DNA of 36,795 nt from Planctomycetota bacterium. GTDB taxonomy: Bacteria; Planctomycetota; Phycisphaerae; Phycisphaerales; SM1A02. A program made the translations under genes and the position numbers. Where the stretch lies: assembly GCA_027618565.1 (NCBI GenBank), contig JAQCEQ010000026.1, positions 1 through 36,795 on the forward strand, in the 5' to 3' direction. Under the pieces are notes generated by a model. That model saw nothing but the letters and a program-made list of their open reading frames with translations, made no database searches and had not been told where the DNA came from. Shown one piece after another: positions 1-8,993 of this stretch; the stretch's first letter is position 1, and the number at the start of each line of letters is the position of its first letter.

Positions 1-54
1 GAGAAGCCGAAGGCCAAGGAAGAGCCGAAGGCCAAGGAAGAGCCGAAGGCTGAG
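1..54 (+). repeat. 18-bp tandem repeat coding for EPKAKE units
   Basis: About three copies of an 18-bp unit (GCCGAAGGCCAAGGAAGA, period visible at 7, 25 and 43), in frame within the tricorn linker. The array may continue upstream of the window. Confidence 0.8.
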
Positions 55-1887
55 GACACGACGCCCACGGAAACGCCAACCCCGGAAGACACCAACCCCG
101 AACAGCCAGAGCCTGCCCCCGCACCAGAGCCTGCCCCCGCACCAGAGCCCGCCCCCGCGACGCCTCCCCAGGAAGCCCCACCGCCCGATGCCGCGCCGGC
201 AGAAGAGTCAAAGCCGGCGGCGGAGGTCGCTCCGACCGATGAATCGAAGGCTGAAGAACCGGCGACACCTCAACGCAAGGGGTTCAAGATCGAGTTCGAT
301 GGCTTTGAGGCGCGTGGCATCCGGCTGCCTCCATCGAATGGATCCTTCGGCGCTCTTGCCACCAACGACAAGGGTGCGCTCATCTTTGCCCGCCGCTCCG
401 GCGGCGAGGGCGGGATCCGCATCTTTGACATTGACTCCTGGGACGGCGGCGAGAAGAAGGTGTGCGATGGAGGCAACTTCGAGATCACCCCGGACGGCAA
501 GAGCCTTGTGATCGGCCGTGGCGGCACCGTGGCGTACGCCAAGGCCAGCGCCGGCGCCAGCCTCAAGAATGTCCAGAACCAGCCGATGATGGCCTCGATC
601 CACCCGCGCGAGGAGTGGAAGCAGATCATGCGCGACTGTTGGGTCATCTACCGAGATTGGTTCTATGACCCGTTCATGCACCAGGTGGACTGGGACGGGC
701 TTCGCGATGAGTACCTGGCACTCGTGGACGACTGCAACACGCGCGCAGATCTCTCGTTCCTCATCGGCGAGTTCATCTCGGAACTCAATGTCGGCCACGC
801 CTACTACAACGGTGGCGGCGGCGGGCGACGAGATCGCGGCAATGGTGGTGGCGATGGCAGCGTGGGTCTCCTGGGCGTGGACTGGGAGTTGGCCACCGAA
901 GTGGTGGACGAAACCACGCACTCGGCGTGGCGCATCAAGCGCATCTACGAGGGTTCCGCCGCCGAAGTGGACGCGCGCAACCCACTTCGGGCACTTGGCG
1001 TTGACATCAAGGAAGGATCGTGCGTGCTGGCCGTTGACTATGCGCCGCTCAGCGTCGACATCGATCCATGGGCCGGATTCCAAGGCCTCGCAGGGAAGAC
1101 TTGCGTGCTCACCGTCAACGATCGCCCCTTCGCCGACGGCAAGGAGCGCAAGGTCCCCGTCACCTGCATTGGCTCAGAGTCCGATCTTCGGTATCGCGCG
1201 TGGGTGGAGATGAACCGCGCGTTCGTGGAGAAGCTGAGCGACGGCAAGGTGGGCTACATCTATGTGCCCAACACCGGAACGGATGGGCAGACGGACCTGG
1301 TGCGGCAATCGCTGGCGGCACGAGGCAAGCAAGCCGTCATCGTGGACGACCGGTGGAATGGCGGCGGGCAGATCCCCACGCGATTCATCGAGCTGTTGGA
1401 TCGACCCGTCACCAACTTCTGGGCGCGGCGCGACTCGGACCCGTGGGTGTGGCCGCCGGACGGCATCTTTGGCCCCAAGTGCATGCTCATCAATGGGCTG
1501 GCGGGCTCCGGCGGCGACATGTTCCCGTGGCTCTTCAAGACCTCCAAGCTCGGGCCGCTCGTGGGCACGCGGACATGGGGAGGCTTGGTTGGCATCTCGG
1601 GGACGCCGAGGTTTGTGGATGGCAGCGGCGTCTCGGTCCCCCAATTTGCCTTCTACGAGACAGACGGCACCTGGGGCATCGAGGGACACGGTGTTGACCC
1701 CGATGTGCCGGTCATCGATGACCCGGCGGCGATGAAGGGCGGGATTGCCCGAGGCGGCACCGATCCACAGCTGTCCAAGGCCGTGGACCTCATGTTGCAG
1801 GCGATCCAGCAATCTCCCTTCAAGGTGATGCCGGTTCCGCCGTACCCTGACCGCAAGGGAATGGGGATCCTCCCCTCCGACCGCTGA
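1..1887 (+). CDS. Tricorn-type protease (S41 family), C-terminal part; 5' end outside window
   Basis: The frame is open from base 1, so the gene starts upstream; 628 residues are visible. Residues 1-92 are a Lys/Glu/Pro/Ala-rich linker, followed by the end of a beta-propeller-like section and then the conserved tricorn core with the PREEWKQI and RDWFYDPFMHQVDW segments. A PDZ-like region lies around residues 285-385. The S41 catalytic part includes His266 in LNVGHAYY, Ser503 in GSGGDMFP and Glu561 in IEGHGVDPD. Known family role: a large oligomeric peptidase that degrades oligopeptides. By recalled alignment, archaeal tricorn has Ser just before this His; here it is Gly265. The stop lies 17 bases before the copper ATPase gene, so the two are probably co-transcribed. 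Tricorn identity is confident; substrate and location are unknown. Confidence 0.88.
   Translation, partial: EKPKAKEEPKAKEEPKAEDTTPTETPTPEDTNPEQPEPAPAPEPAPAPEPAPATPPQEAPPPDAAPAEESKPAAEVAPTDESKAEEPATPQRKGFKIEFDGFEARGIRLPPSNGSFGALATNDKGALIFARRSGGEGGIRIFDIDSWDGGEKKVCDGGNFEITPDGKSLVIGRGGTVAYAKASAGASLKNVQNQPMMASIHPREEWKQIMRDCWVIYRDWFYDPFMHQVDWDGLRDEYLALVDDCNTRADLSFLIGEFISELNVGHAYYNGGGGGRRDRGNGGGDGSVGLLGVDWELATEVVDETTHSAWRIKRIYEGSAAEVDARNPLRALGVDIKEGSCVLAVDYAPLSVDIDPWAGFQGLAGKTCVLTVNDRPFADGKERKVPVTCIGSESDLRYRAWVEMNRAFVEKLSDGKVGYIYVPNTGTDGQTDLVRQSLAARGKQAVIVDDRWNGGGQIPTRFIELLDRPVTNFWARRDSDPWVWPPDGIFGPKCMLINGLAGSGGDMFPWLFKTSKLGPLVGTRTWGGLVGISGTPRFVDGSGVSVPQFAFYETDGTWGIEGHGVDPDVPVIDDPAAMKGGIARGGTDPQLSKAVDLMLQAIQQSPFKVMPVPPYPDRKGMGILPSDR
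106..159 (+). repeat. 18-bp tandem repeat coding for PEPAPA units
   Basis: Three adjacent copies of CCAGAGCCTGCCCCCGCA (106-123, 124-141, 142-159), the last with two changes. They are in frame in the same low-complexity linker of the tricorn-like protein, and the 18-bp period keeps the frame whatever the copy number. Confidence 0.85.
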
Positions 1888-1904
1888 CGCACTCGCCACA
1901 CCCA

Positions 1905-4265
1905 ATGCAGCCCACCGCCGCCGCCAGTTCACTTGAGTTGGCGGTGACTGGGATGCACTGCGCCGGATGTGCATCGGCGATCCAGCGTGCCTGTGAGCAC
2001 GTCCCCGGAGTGCGCGCCGCGCAAGTGAACTTCGCCACGGCCACGGCGCGGGTGGAACTGGAGGCCGGCGTTTCGGCCGATGCGTCACTCCGCTGCGCGG
2101 TCAGTGACGCCATCGTCGACGCGGGCTTTGGCGTGGTAGCGACCGAGGATCCAGCCGTCGCAGGTCTCTCCTCCTCGCCAGCACACGCCAGCACGCACGA
2201 CCACCGCGCGCACGAACTGACGGCAACGATCGACTCGCTTCGAGCGAGGTTCTGGGTCGCCGCCGTGCTTGGTGTCCCGGAGCTTGTGCTGGGAATGTCG
2301 CACGGCGCGCTCTGGCCGGAATCGATCCGGCACACGGTCCTTCCCGGCTGGATTGAGTGTGCGCTCACGACACCAATCGTCCTCTGGTGCGGGTGGCCGA
2401 TTGCCCGGCTGGGACTGGGTGCCCTCGCCCACGGCCGCGCGAACATGCACACGCTGGTGACGGTGGGCGTCTGGACTGCGTACGCCGCGTCGATCGTGTC
2501 GCTGGTGTGGCCGGGTGCGCTGCAGGCGGCCAGTTCGGCGGGCGCGCCGGAGTCAGCCGCACACCCCCCACTCTTCTTTGAAGGCGCGGCGATCATCACT
2601 GTGTTCGTGCTCCTGGGAAGGATGCTGGAGTCGCGAGCGCTCCTGCACACGGGCGACGCCGTGCGCGCGCTTGCGTCGCTGATGCCATCGTCGACGCGCA
2701 TCGTCCGGGGCGGCCAGGAAACGGAGGTCCCGGTGGACCACGTCGTCGTTGGCGACATCGTCTCGCTCCGGCCCGGCGAGCGCATCCCGGTGGACGGGAT
2801 CATTGACGATGGATTCGCGGCGCTGGACGAAGCCAGCCTCACCGGCGAACCGATCCCCCGCGATGTTCGGCGCGGCGACCACGCCCGCTCGGGCGGCATC
2901 GTCCGAGGTGGGGCACTGCGCATCCAGGCCACCGCGACCGGTGCCGGATCCACGCTGGCGGGAATCCTGAACGCCGTGCGCGAAGCACAGGGGTCTCGAG
3001 CCCCGGTCGAGCGACTCGTCGATCGCGTCGCCGCGTGGTTCACGCCAGCGGTCATCGTCCTGGCCGTCGCGTCCGCGGCAGCATGGTGGATCGCTCGACC
3101 CGAGAACCCCGCGATCGCACTAGTGACCTTCGTGACGGTGCTGGTGATCGCGTGCCCGTGTGCCCTGGGCCTGGCCACCCCCACGGCGGTGAGCGTGGGC
3201 GTGGGTCGAGCGGCCCGCGCCGGCGTGCTCTTCCGAGGCGCCAATGTCTTTGAGCGCGCGCGAGCCATCAGCGTCTTGGTCGTGGACAAGACAGGGACGC
3301 TGACGGAGGGTCGCCCCGACATCACGAAGATCACGATGATCACAATGGCACCGGGCGCGATCCCCCTGCCGGGTGCCGGCGATGAATTGAGTCTCCTCGC
3401 ACTCGCCGCCGCCGCTGAGGAGCGGTCAGAACATCCACTGGGCCGCGCCGTCGTGCGGGCCGCCGCCGCGAGAGGCCTGGCCGTCACCACGCCGACTGAG
3501 TTTCGATCCCACGAGGGTGGCGGCGTGGAGGCCGTCGTCGATGGGCGGAGAGTCCTGGTGGGGAACGCACGATTCATGGAGTCGAAGGGTGTGGCGATGA
3601 GTGCCGGCGCTCCCGCCACGCCGGCGACGACGATGCTCTGGGTTGCCATCGATGGATCTCTTGTCGGTTCGATGACCGCAGCCGACAGGATCCGGGGCGA
3701 TGCCCCCGCCACCATGGCGGCACTTCGTCGACTTGGCGTGGAGGTCGTCATGGCCACCGGCGACGCGGCGGCACCGGCCGCGGAGGTGGCTCGCACCCTA
3801 GGCATCCACAGGGTCTTTGCTGAGTGCACGCCGGAACGCAAACGCGCCATCGTGCAGGAACTCCAAGACGGCGGCGTGGCGGTCGCGTTCGCCGGCGATG
3901 GCGTGAATGACGCCCCGGCCATCGCCCAGGCCGATCTGGCGTTGGCGATCGGCGAGGGGGCCGACGCCGCTCGTGCCGGCGCCGGAGTAGTCCTGGTTCG
4001 GGATGGAATCTCCGCCGCCGCTGACGCGCTGGTGATCGCCCGCCGGACCATCCGCACGATTCATGCCAACCTGTGGTGGGCCTTCGCCTACAACGCGGCC
4101 TGCCTTCCCCTGGCCGCAGGGCTCTCCATCGTGCTCTTTGGAACCCCGCTTCCGCCCGCGGTGGCCGGAGCGGCGATGGCCTTCTCCAGCGTGAGCGTGG
4201 TGCTGAACAGCTTGCGACTCGCCCGGCTTCGTCTCCCCGGCACCGACTCGACAAGCGCCCCCTGA
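1905..4265 (+). CDS. copA: Copper-type P1B ATPase (CopA-like heavy-metal exporter)
   Basis: 786 residues, a normal length for a CopA-type pump with one N-terminal metal-binding domain. That domain is at the very start (GMHCAGC, Cys19 and Cys22). Hydrophobic segments follow, then the actuator motif SLTGEP, the ion-site CPC motif (Cys417-Pro-Cys419 in VIACPCALGL), the phosphorylation site DKTGT (Asp461), the SEHPLG motif and the hinge GDGVNDAPA (around residue 665). Family knowledge: CPC P1B pumps move Cu(I), less often Ag(I), across the cytoplasmic membrane. The ATG at 1905 starts just before the HMA domain, 17 bases after the protease stop, with no clear Shine-Dalgarno. The ABC ATPase gene follows after 6 bases. 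No CopZ, CsoR or CueR gene is visible. The metal is inferred from the CPC motif only. Confidence 0.93.
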   Translation: MQPTAAASSLELAVTGMHCAGCASAIQRACEHVPGVRAAQVNFATATARVELEAGVSADASLRCAVSDAIVDAGFGVVATEDPAVAGLSSSPAHASTHDHRAHELTATIDSLRARFWVAAVLGVPELVLGMSHGALWPESIRHTVLPGWIECALTTPIVLWCGWPIARLGLGALAHGRANMHTLVTVGVWTAYAASIVSLVWPGALQAASSAGAPESAAHPPLFFEGAAIITVFVLLGRMLESRALLHTGDAVRALASLMPSSTRIVRGGQETEVPVDHVVVGDIVSLRPGERIPVDGIIDDGFAALDEASLTGEPIPRDVRRGDHARSGGIVRGGALRIQATATGAGSTLAGILNAVREAQGSRAPVERLVDRVAAWFTPAVIVLAVASAAAWWIARPENPAIALVTFVTVLVIACPCALGLATPTAVSVGVGRAARAGVLFRGANVFERARAISVLVVDKTGTLTEGRPDITKITMITMAPGAIPLPGAGDELSLLALAAAAEERSEHPLGRAVVRAAAARGLAVTTPTEFRSHEGGGVEAVVDGRRVLVGNARFMESKGVAMSAGAPATPATTMLWVAIDGSLVGSMTAADRIRGDAPATMAALRRLGVEVVMATGDAAAPAAEVARTLGIHRVFAECTPERKRAIVQELQDGGVAVAFAGDGVNDAPAIAQADLALAIGEGADAARAGAGVVLVRDGISAAADALVIARRTIRTIHANLWWAFAYNAACLPLAAGLSIVLFGTPLPPAVAGAAMAFSSVSVVLNSLRLARLRLPGTDSTSAP

Positions 4266-4271
4266 GGAGTT

Positions 4272-5158
<887 letters not shown>

Positions 5159-5162
<4 letters not shown>

Positions 5163-5914
5163 GCCGGTCCACCACTCGCCGCACTCGCGTGTTCACGATA
5201 TTCCGGCGCGAGCTGGCGGCGTACTTCAACACGCCGCTCGCCAGCGTCTTCCTGGTGATCTTCCTGTTCCTGTCGGGTCTCTTTACCTTCAACATCGGCG
5301 GGATCTACGACCGCGGCCAGGCGGACCTTCGCCCGTTCTTCCAGTTCCTGCCGTGGCTGTTCCTCTTCCTTGTCCCCGCGATCAGCATGCGGCTGTGGGC
5401 GGAAGAGCGCCGGACGGGCACGATCGAGCTGCTCGTGACTCTCCCCTTCACGGTCACCGACCTGGTGCTGGGCAAGTTCCTGGCGGCGTGGGCGTTCGCC
5501 ACTGTCGCGATCATCCTCTCCGCGCCGCTGTGGTTCACGGTGACCTGGCTTGGGTCGCCGGACCACGGCGTGATCATCGCCAGTTATGTGGCCAGCACGC
5601 TGATGGCAGGCGCGTTCCTGGCGATCGGCGGGTGCCTGAGCGCGGTCACCAAGAACCAGGTCATCGCCTTCGTGCTCTGCGTCGTGGCCTGCTTCCTGCT
5701 GCTCATCACGGGGCTCCCCGCCGTCCAGGACTATGTCTCCGGATGGGCACCGCGCGAGGCGGTGGAGGCGCTGGCCTCCATGAGCGCGCTGTTTCACTTT
5801 GACTCGATCCTCCGCGGCGTCCTGGACCTGCGAGATGTCCTCTACTTCGTCAGCGTCATCGTGGCGGGGCTGGCCTGCAACGCGTGGCTCATCCAGTGGA
5901 GGAAAGCAGACTGA
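5159..5914 (+). CDS. ABC-2 type permease, GldF-like
   Basis: 251 residues with about six hydrophobic segments. The N-terminal FRRELAAYFNTPLASVF and the WAEERRTGTIELLVTLP segment are characteristic of ABC-2 permeases of the GldF/NosY kind. The start ATG overlaps the stop of the ATPase gene (ATGA), and the stop overlaps the next start (TGATG at 5912-5916), so the three genes are translationally coupled. In Bacteroidetes the GldAFG complex is needed for gliding. In planctomycetes homologous clusters are common but their role is not established, so only the transporter architecture is claimed. Confidence 0.9.
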
Positions 5915-7818
5915 TGGCTCGATTCCGCCACGCACCGACTTGCGCTGCACCCGACTGCGCCTCGCGCACGGGGCACGCCGCCCGTGGCACGATCCTCGCC
6001 GTCGCCATCGTGATCGTCGCCGTGGTGGCCTTCAATACCGCCGCGGCATTCCTGCTTCGATCGCTCCGCCTCGACCTCACGGAATCCAGGCTCTACACGC
6101 TGTCGCCGGGCGTGGTGAAGATTGTTGATTCGCTGGATGAGCCCGTCCGGCTGGACCTCTACTGGAGTGCGCAGGCCGGTGAGCAGACGCCGCAGATTCG
6201 TTCGTACGCGCAGCGCGTTCGCGAAACGCTTGAGGAACTGACGGTGATGAGTGGTGGCAAGTTGTCGCTCTCCATCATCGACCCCGAACCCTTCAGCGAG
6301 GCGGAAGACGCGGCGCGCGCCGCCGGGCTGGCGAAAATCTCCGTGGACGGCGCCGGCACCACCCTCACGCTTGGCCTGGTGGTCCGAAGCAGCACGGACC
6401 AGCAAGAAGTGCTCCCTTACCTCGCCCCGCAGGACGAGTCCTTCCTGGAGTACGAGGTGGCTCGCGCGATCTTGGCGGTTGGTCGCGAGACCAAGCCAAA
6501 GCTGGCGCTGGTCTCCAGCCTCACCACGGAGAGCACCTTCAATCCACAAGTCCAGCGCGAGCCCATGCCCGCGCCGCTCATCTTTGAGCAATTGCGGCAA
6601 CTGGCCGATGTGGAGACCGTGCCGCTCACTGCGGATGCGCTCCCCGCGGATGCGCAGGCGCTGGTGCTGGTCCACCCGCGCGCGCTGAGCGAGTCGATGC
6701 TCAAGGCGATCGACGCCTTCGCGCTCAGCGGCAAGCCGATCATCCTCTTCTTTGACCCGTGGTGCGAGACGGACCCCAGCGCGCAAGATCCCGGCTTTGG
6801 GGGCAGTCGTCCAGGCACCAGCAGTGAATTGGATCCGCTTCCCGCCGCGTGGGGATGGAACATCAGCACGGATGTGGTGGTTGGCGACCTCAGTTACGCC
6901 ACGCGCGTGCGAGCTCCGGCACCTGGCGGCGGCGTTCGCGAGCTGGACTACCCCGTGTGGCTCTCGCTCACGAAGGGCGCGCTGGTCGCCGAGGACCCGA
7001 TGACCAACGGGCTCAACGGCATCAATCTCATGTCCGCTGGAGCCGTGGAGCCGGTCGAGGGAGCGTCCACCACGATTGAGCGAGCCATCCACTCCAGCAA
7101 GGACTCGCAGCTCATCCAGACGCTCAAGCTGGGCTACTTCGGCGATCCCGAGCAACTCATCAAGGACTTCAAGAGCGACGACACCGAGCGCGTGCTGGCG
7201 GCGCGTGTGACCGGAGCCATCACGACGGCCTTCCCGCCCGCGGATGGGGGATCTCCTCGCACGGGATCGCTCAACCTCTTCGTCATCGCCGACGCCGATT
7301 GCCTGGCCGACCGGACGTGGGTCACCGAAGAGCGCATGGGCAATGTCTCGCTGGGGTGGCGCTCCATCGCCGACAATGGCCCGCTGGCCTACAACGCCAT
7401 CGAGATCATGACGGGCACGGAAGCGCTCTCCGGCCTTCGCGGGCGCGGCGAATACCGGCGACCCTTCGAACGCGTCAACGCCATCCAGCGCGCCGCCGAG
7501 GCGCAGTTCGTGACGCGGGAGAAGGAACTCCAAGAGGAGATCCGAAAGGCGGAGATGCGCATCGCGCAGCTGCAGCGCGAGCGCACCGACCAGTCCAGCG
7601 TGATCCTGACGCCTGAGCAGGAGGCGGAACTGGCTAAGGCCCAGTCGGAAGTGCTCCAGGCCCGAAAGGAACTTCGCCAGGTGCAGTTTGACCTGCGGAG
7701 GGATGTGGCCGACCTGGGCACACGCCTCATGGTGGCCAATGTGGTGTTGTGGCCTCTCTTCGTCGCAGCCGCAGCAGCCTGGTGGATGATGCTTCGGTCC
7801 CGGAGGAACGGCTCGTGA
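5914..7818 (+). CDS. GldG-like ABC transporter auxiliary protein
   Basis: 634 residues. One N-terminal membrane segment (about residues 25-50) is followed by the family-typical LDLTESRLYTLSPGVVKIVDSL, a large extracytoplasmic domain, a charged coiled-coil region (about residues 530-605; EKELQEEIRKAEMRI and neighbours) and a C-terminal membrane segment near the end (VVLWPLFVAAAAAWWMM). This is the layout of GldG/ABC_transp_aux proteins. The start is ATG 5914, not the upstream in-frame GTG 5884: GGAGGAAAG lies at a good distance before 5914 and the TGATG junction couples it to the permease. It overlaps the next gene by four bases. A structural partner of the ABC complex is inferred. Confidence 0.87.
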   Translation: MARFRHAPTCAAPDCASRTGHAARGTILAVAIVIVAVVAFNTAAAFLLRSLRLDLTESRLYTLSPGVVKIVDSLDEPVRLDLYWSAQAGEQTPQIRSYAQRVRETLEELTVMSGGKLSLSIIDPEPFSEAEDAARAAGLAKISVDGAGTTLTLGLVVRSSTDQQEVLPYLAPQDESFLEYEVARAILAVGRETKPKLALVSSLTTESTFNPQVQREPMPAPLIFEQLRQLADVETVPLTADALPADAQALVLVHPRALSESMLKAIDAFALSGKPIILFFDPWCETDPSAQDPGFGGSRPGTSSELDPLPAAWGWNISTDVVVGDLSYATRVRAPAPGGGVRELDYPVWLSLTKGALVAEDPMTNGLNGINLMSAGAVEPVEGASTTIERAIHSSKDSQLIQTLKLGYFGDPEQLIKDFKSDDTERVLAARVTGAITTAFPPADGGSPRTGSLNLFVIADADCLADRTWVTEERMGNVSLGWRSIADNGPLAYNAIEIMTGTEALSGLRGRGEYRRPFERVNAIQRAAEAQFVTREKELQEEIRKAEMRIAQLQRERTDQSSVILTPEQEAELAKAQSEVLQARKELRQVQFDLRRDVADLGTRLMVANVVLWPLFVAAAAAWWMMLRSRRNGS

Positions 7819-8993
7819 GCTGCGGGCCGGCTCGAGGACTGTCCGCTCGCGGGCTCACGGCGAGATCGTTGGTTGGCCTCGTGGCGGGAGCCGCCCTCCT
7901 GGTCGTGCTTGCGGTGTACGGCTTCCGCAGCCGCACGGCGATGCTGCGCACGCAAGATGGCACTGGTCCTGTCTTCCCCGCGCTTGGAAACGCAGCCGCG
8001 ATGAACGCCATTGATCGGCTGGAAGTGGACGACGGCATCGACACGGTTGTGCTGGCACGCACTGCCGATGGCGGCTGGGTCATTGCATCGACTGGCAACT
8101 ACCCTGCCGACGCCAGCGCGGTGAAGTCGGCGCTCATGGGGCTGGCCTCGCTGGAATTTGACCAGCGACTCACCGCCAACCCTGCCAAGCACGGCGCGCG
8201 CAGCCTGGAGTACCCGCGTGTCCCCGATCCCACCGCGGCATCGACAGATGGATCGGGTACGACAACGGAGTCGGCGTCGGGCGGCGCTCCTCCGCGAACT
8301 GGAACGCGACTGCGCGCCTTCGCCGGCGGCGACCAACCAGTGGCCGCGGCCATCGTGGGGCAGTCCACCTACAAGCCCCGGACGCAGGCCATCCGCCTCG
8401 ACGGCGAAGACCAGGTCTGGCGAGTGAAGGGAAGTGCGGAGGCGAAGCCGGACCGATCCACCTGGATGGAGCGGGAGCTCATCGCGATCCCATCCGATTC
8501 CATCCAGCGCATCGAGTTCGAGGGGCTGGAGATTTCGCGCAAGGCGCCCCCTGCCGCTCCCGAGGGAGCCGAGGCCGGAGCCGCGCCAGACACGCTGTCC
8601 GCACCGCCCGCGTCATCCGCCGATTGGGATGTCGTCATCCTCGGTCCCGTGGAGTGGGACGCGTCGGATGCCAACCGCGCGAAGGGTCCGCTGACCTCCC
8701 TCTTGACGCGGCTGGAGATCGACGACATTCGCGTCGCGACGGACATCGCATCGTGCGAGCCGACCGTGCTCCACTACTCACTCTCAGACGGGGCACTGGA
8801 CTTCACGATGTGGGACGAGGACGGCCGCACCTGGATGTCCTTGAGCGGCGACAAGGCGCCGACGAGTGCGGCGGAATTCCAGTTCCGGCTGCCGGAGTGG
8901 AAGGCGAACCAGATCAAGAACCTGCGGCCGAGACCGCGCGTTCCCGAAGAGCCGCTGACGCCACCGGCGCCAGTCACTCTCCCGGCGCCCTAG
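7815..8993 (+). CDS. DUF4340 domain protein of the Gld-type ABC cluster
   Basis: 392 residues from GTG 7815. An N-terminal membrane anchor (about residues 17-37) is followed by repeated DUF4340-type modules (IDRLEVDDGIDTVVLAR, YKPRTQAIRLDGEDQVWRVKG and a third, more diverged one). A Gly/Ala/Pro-rich stretch is present between modules, and the tail is Pro-rich. GTG 7815 is preferred over the upstream GTG 7749 because GGAGGAA lies at 7802-7808 and the start overlaps the preceding stop (GTGA). DUF4340 proteins commonly follow GldG-like genes; their biochemical role is unknown. The stop TAG (8991-8993) lies in a CTAG that is also the stop of the convergent oxidoreductase gene. Confidence 0.85.
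   Translation: MSCGPARGLSARGLTARSLVGLVAGAALLVVLAVYGFRSRTAMLRTQDGTGPVFPALGNAAAMNAIDRLEVDDGIDTVVLARTADGGWVIASTGNYPADASAVKSALMGLASLEFDQRLTANPAKHGARSLEYPRVPDPTAASTDGSGTTTESASGGAPPRTGTRLRAFAGGDQPVAAAIVGQSTYKPRTQAIRLDGEDQVWRVKGSAEAKPDRSTWMERELIAIPSDSIQRIEFEGLEISRKAPPAAPEGAEAGAAPDTLSAPPASSADWDVVILGPVEWDASDANRAKGPLTSLLTRLEIDDIRVATDIASCEPTVLHYSLSDGALDFTMWDEDGRTWMSLSGDKAPTSAAEFQFRLPEWKANQIKNLRPRPRVPEEPLTPPAPVTLPAP

Noticed and set aside
1820-4057. 745-codon open frame antisense to the copper ATPase gene
   Set aside because: It is a GC-rich shadow frame with Ser/Ala/Arg/Thr-rich, motif-free translation. The plus-strand gene has all P-type ATPase motifs.
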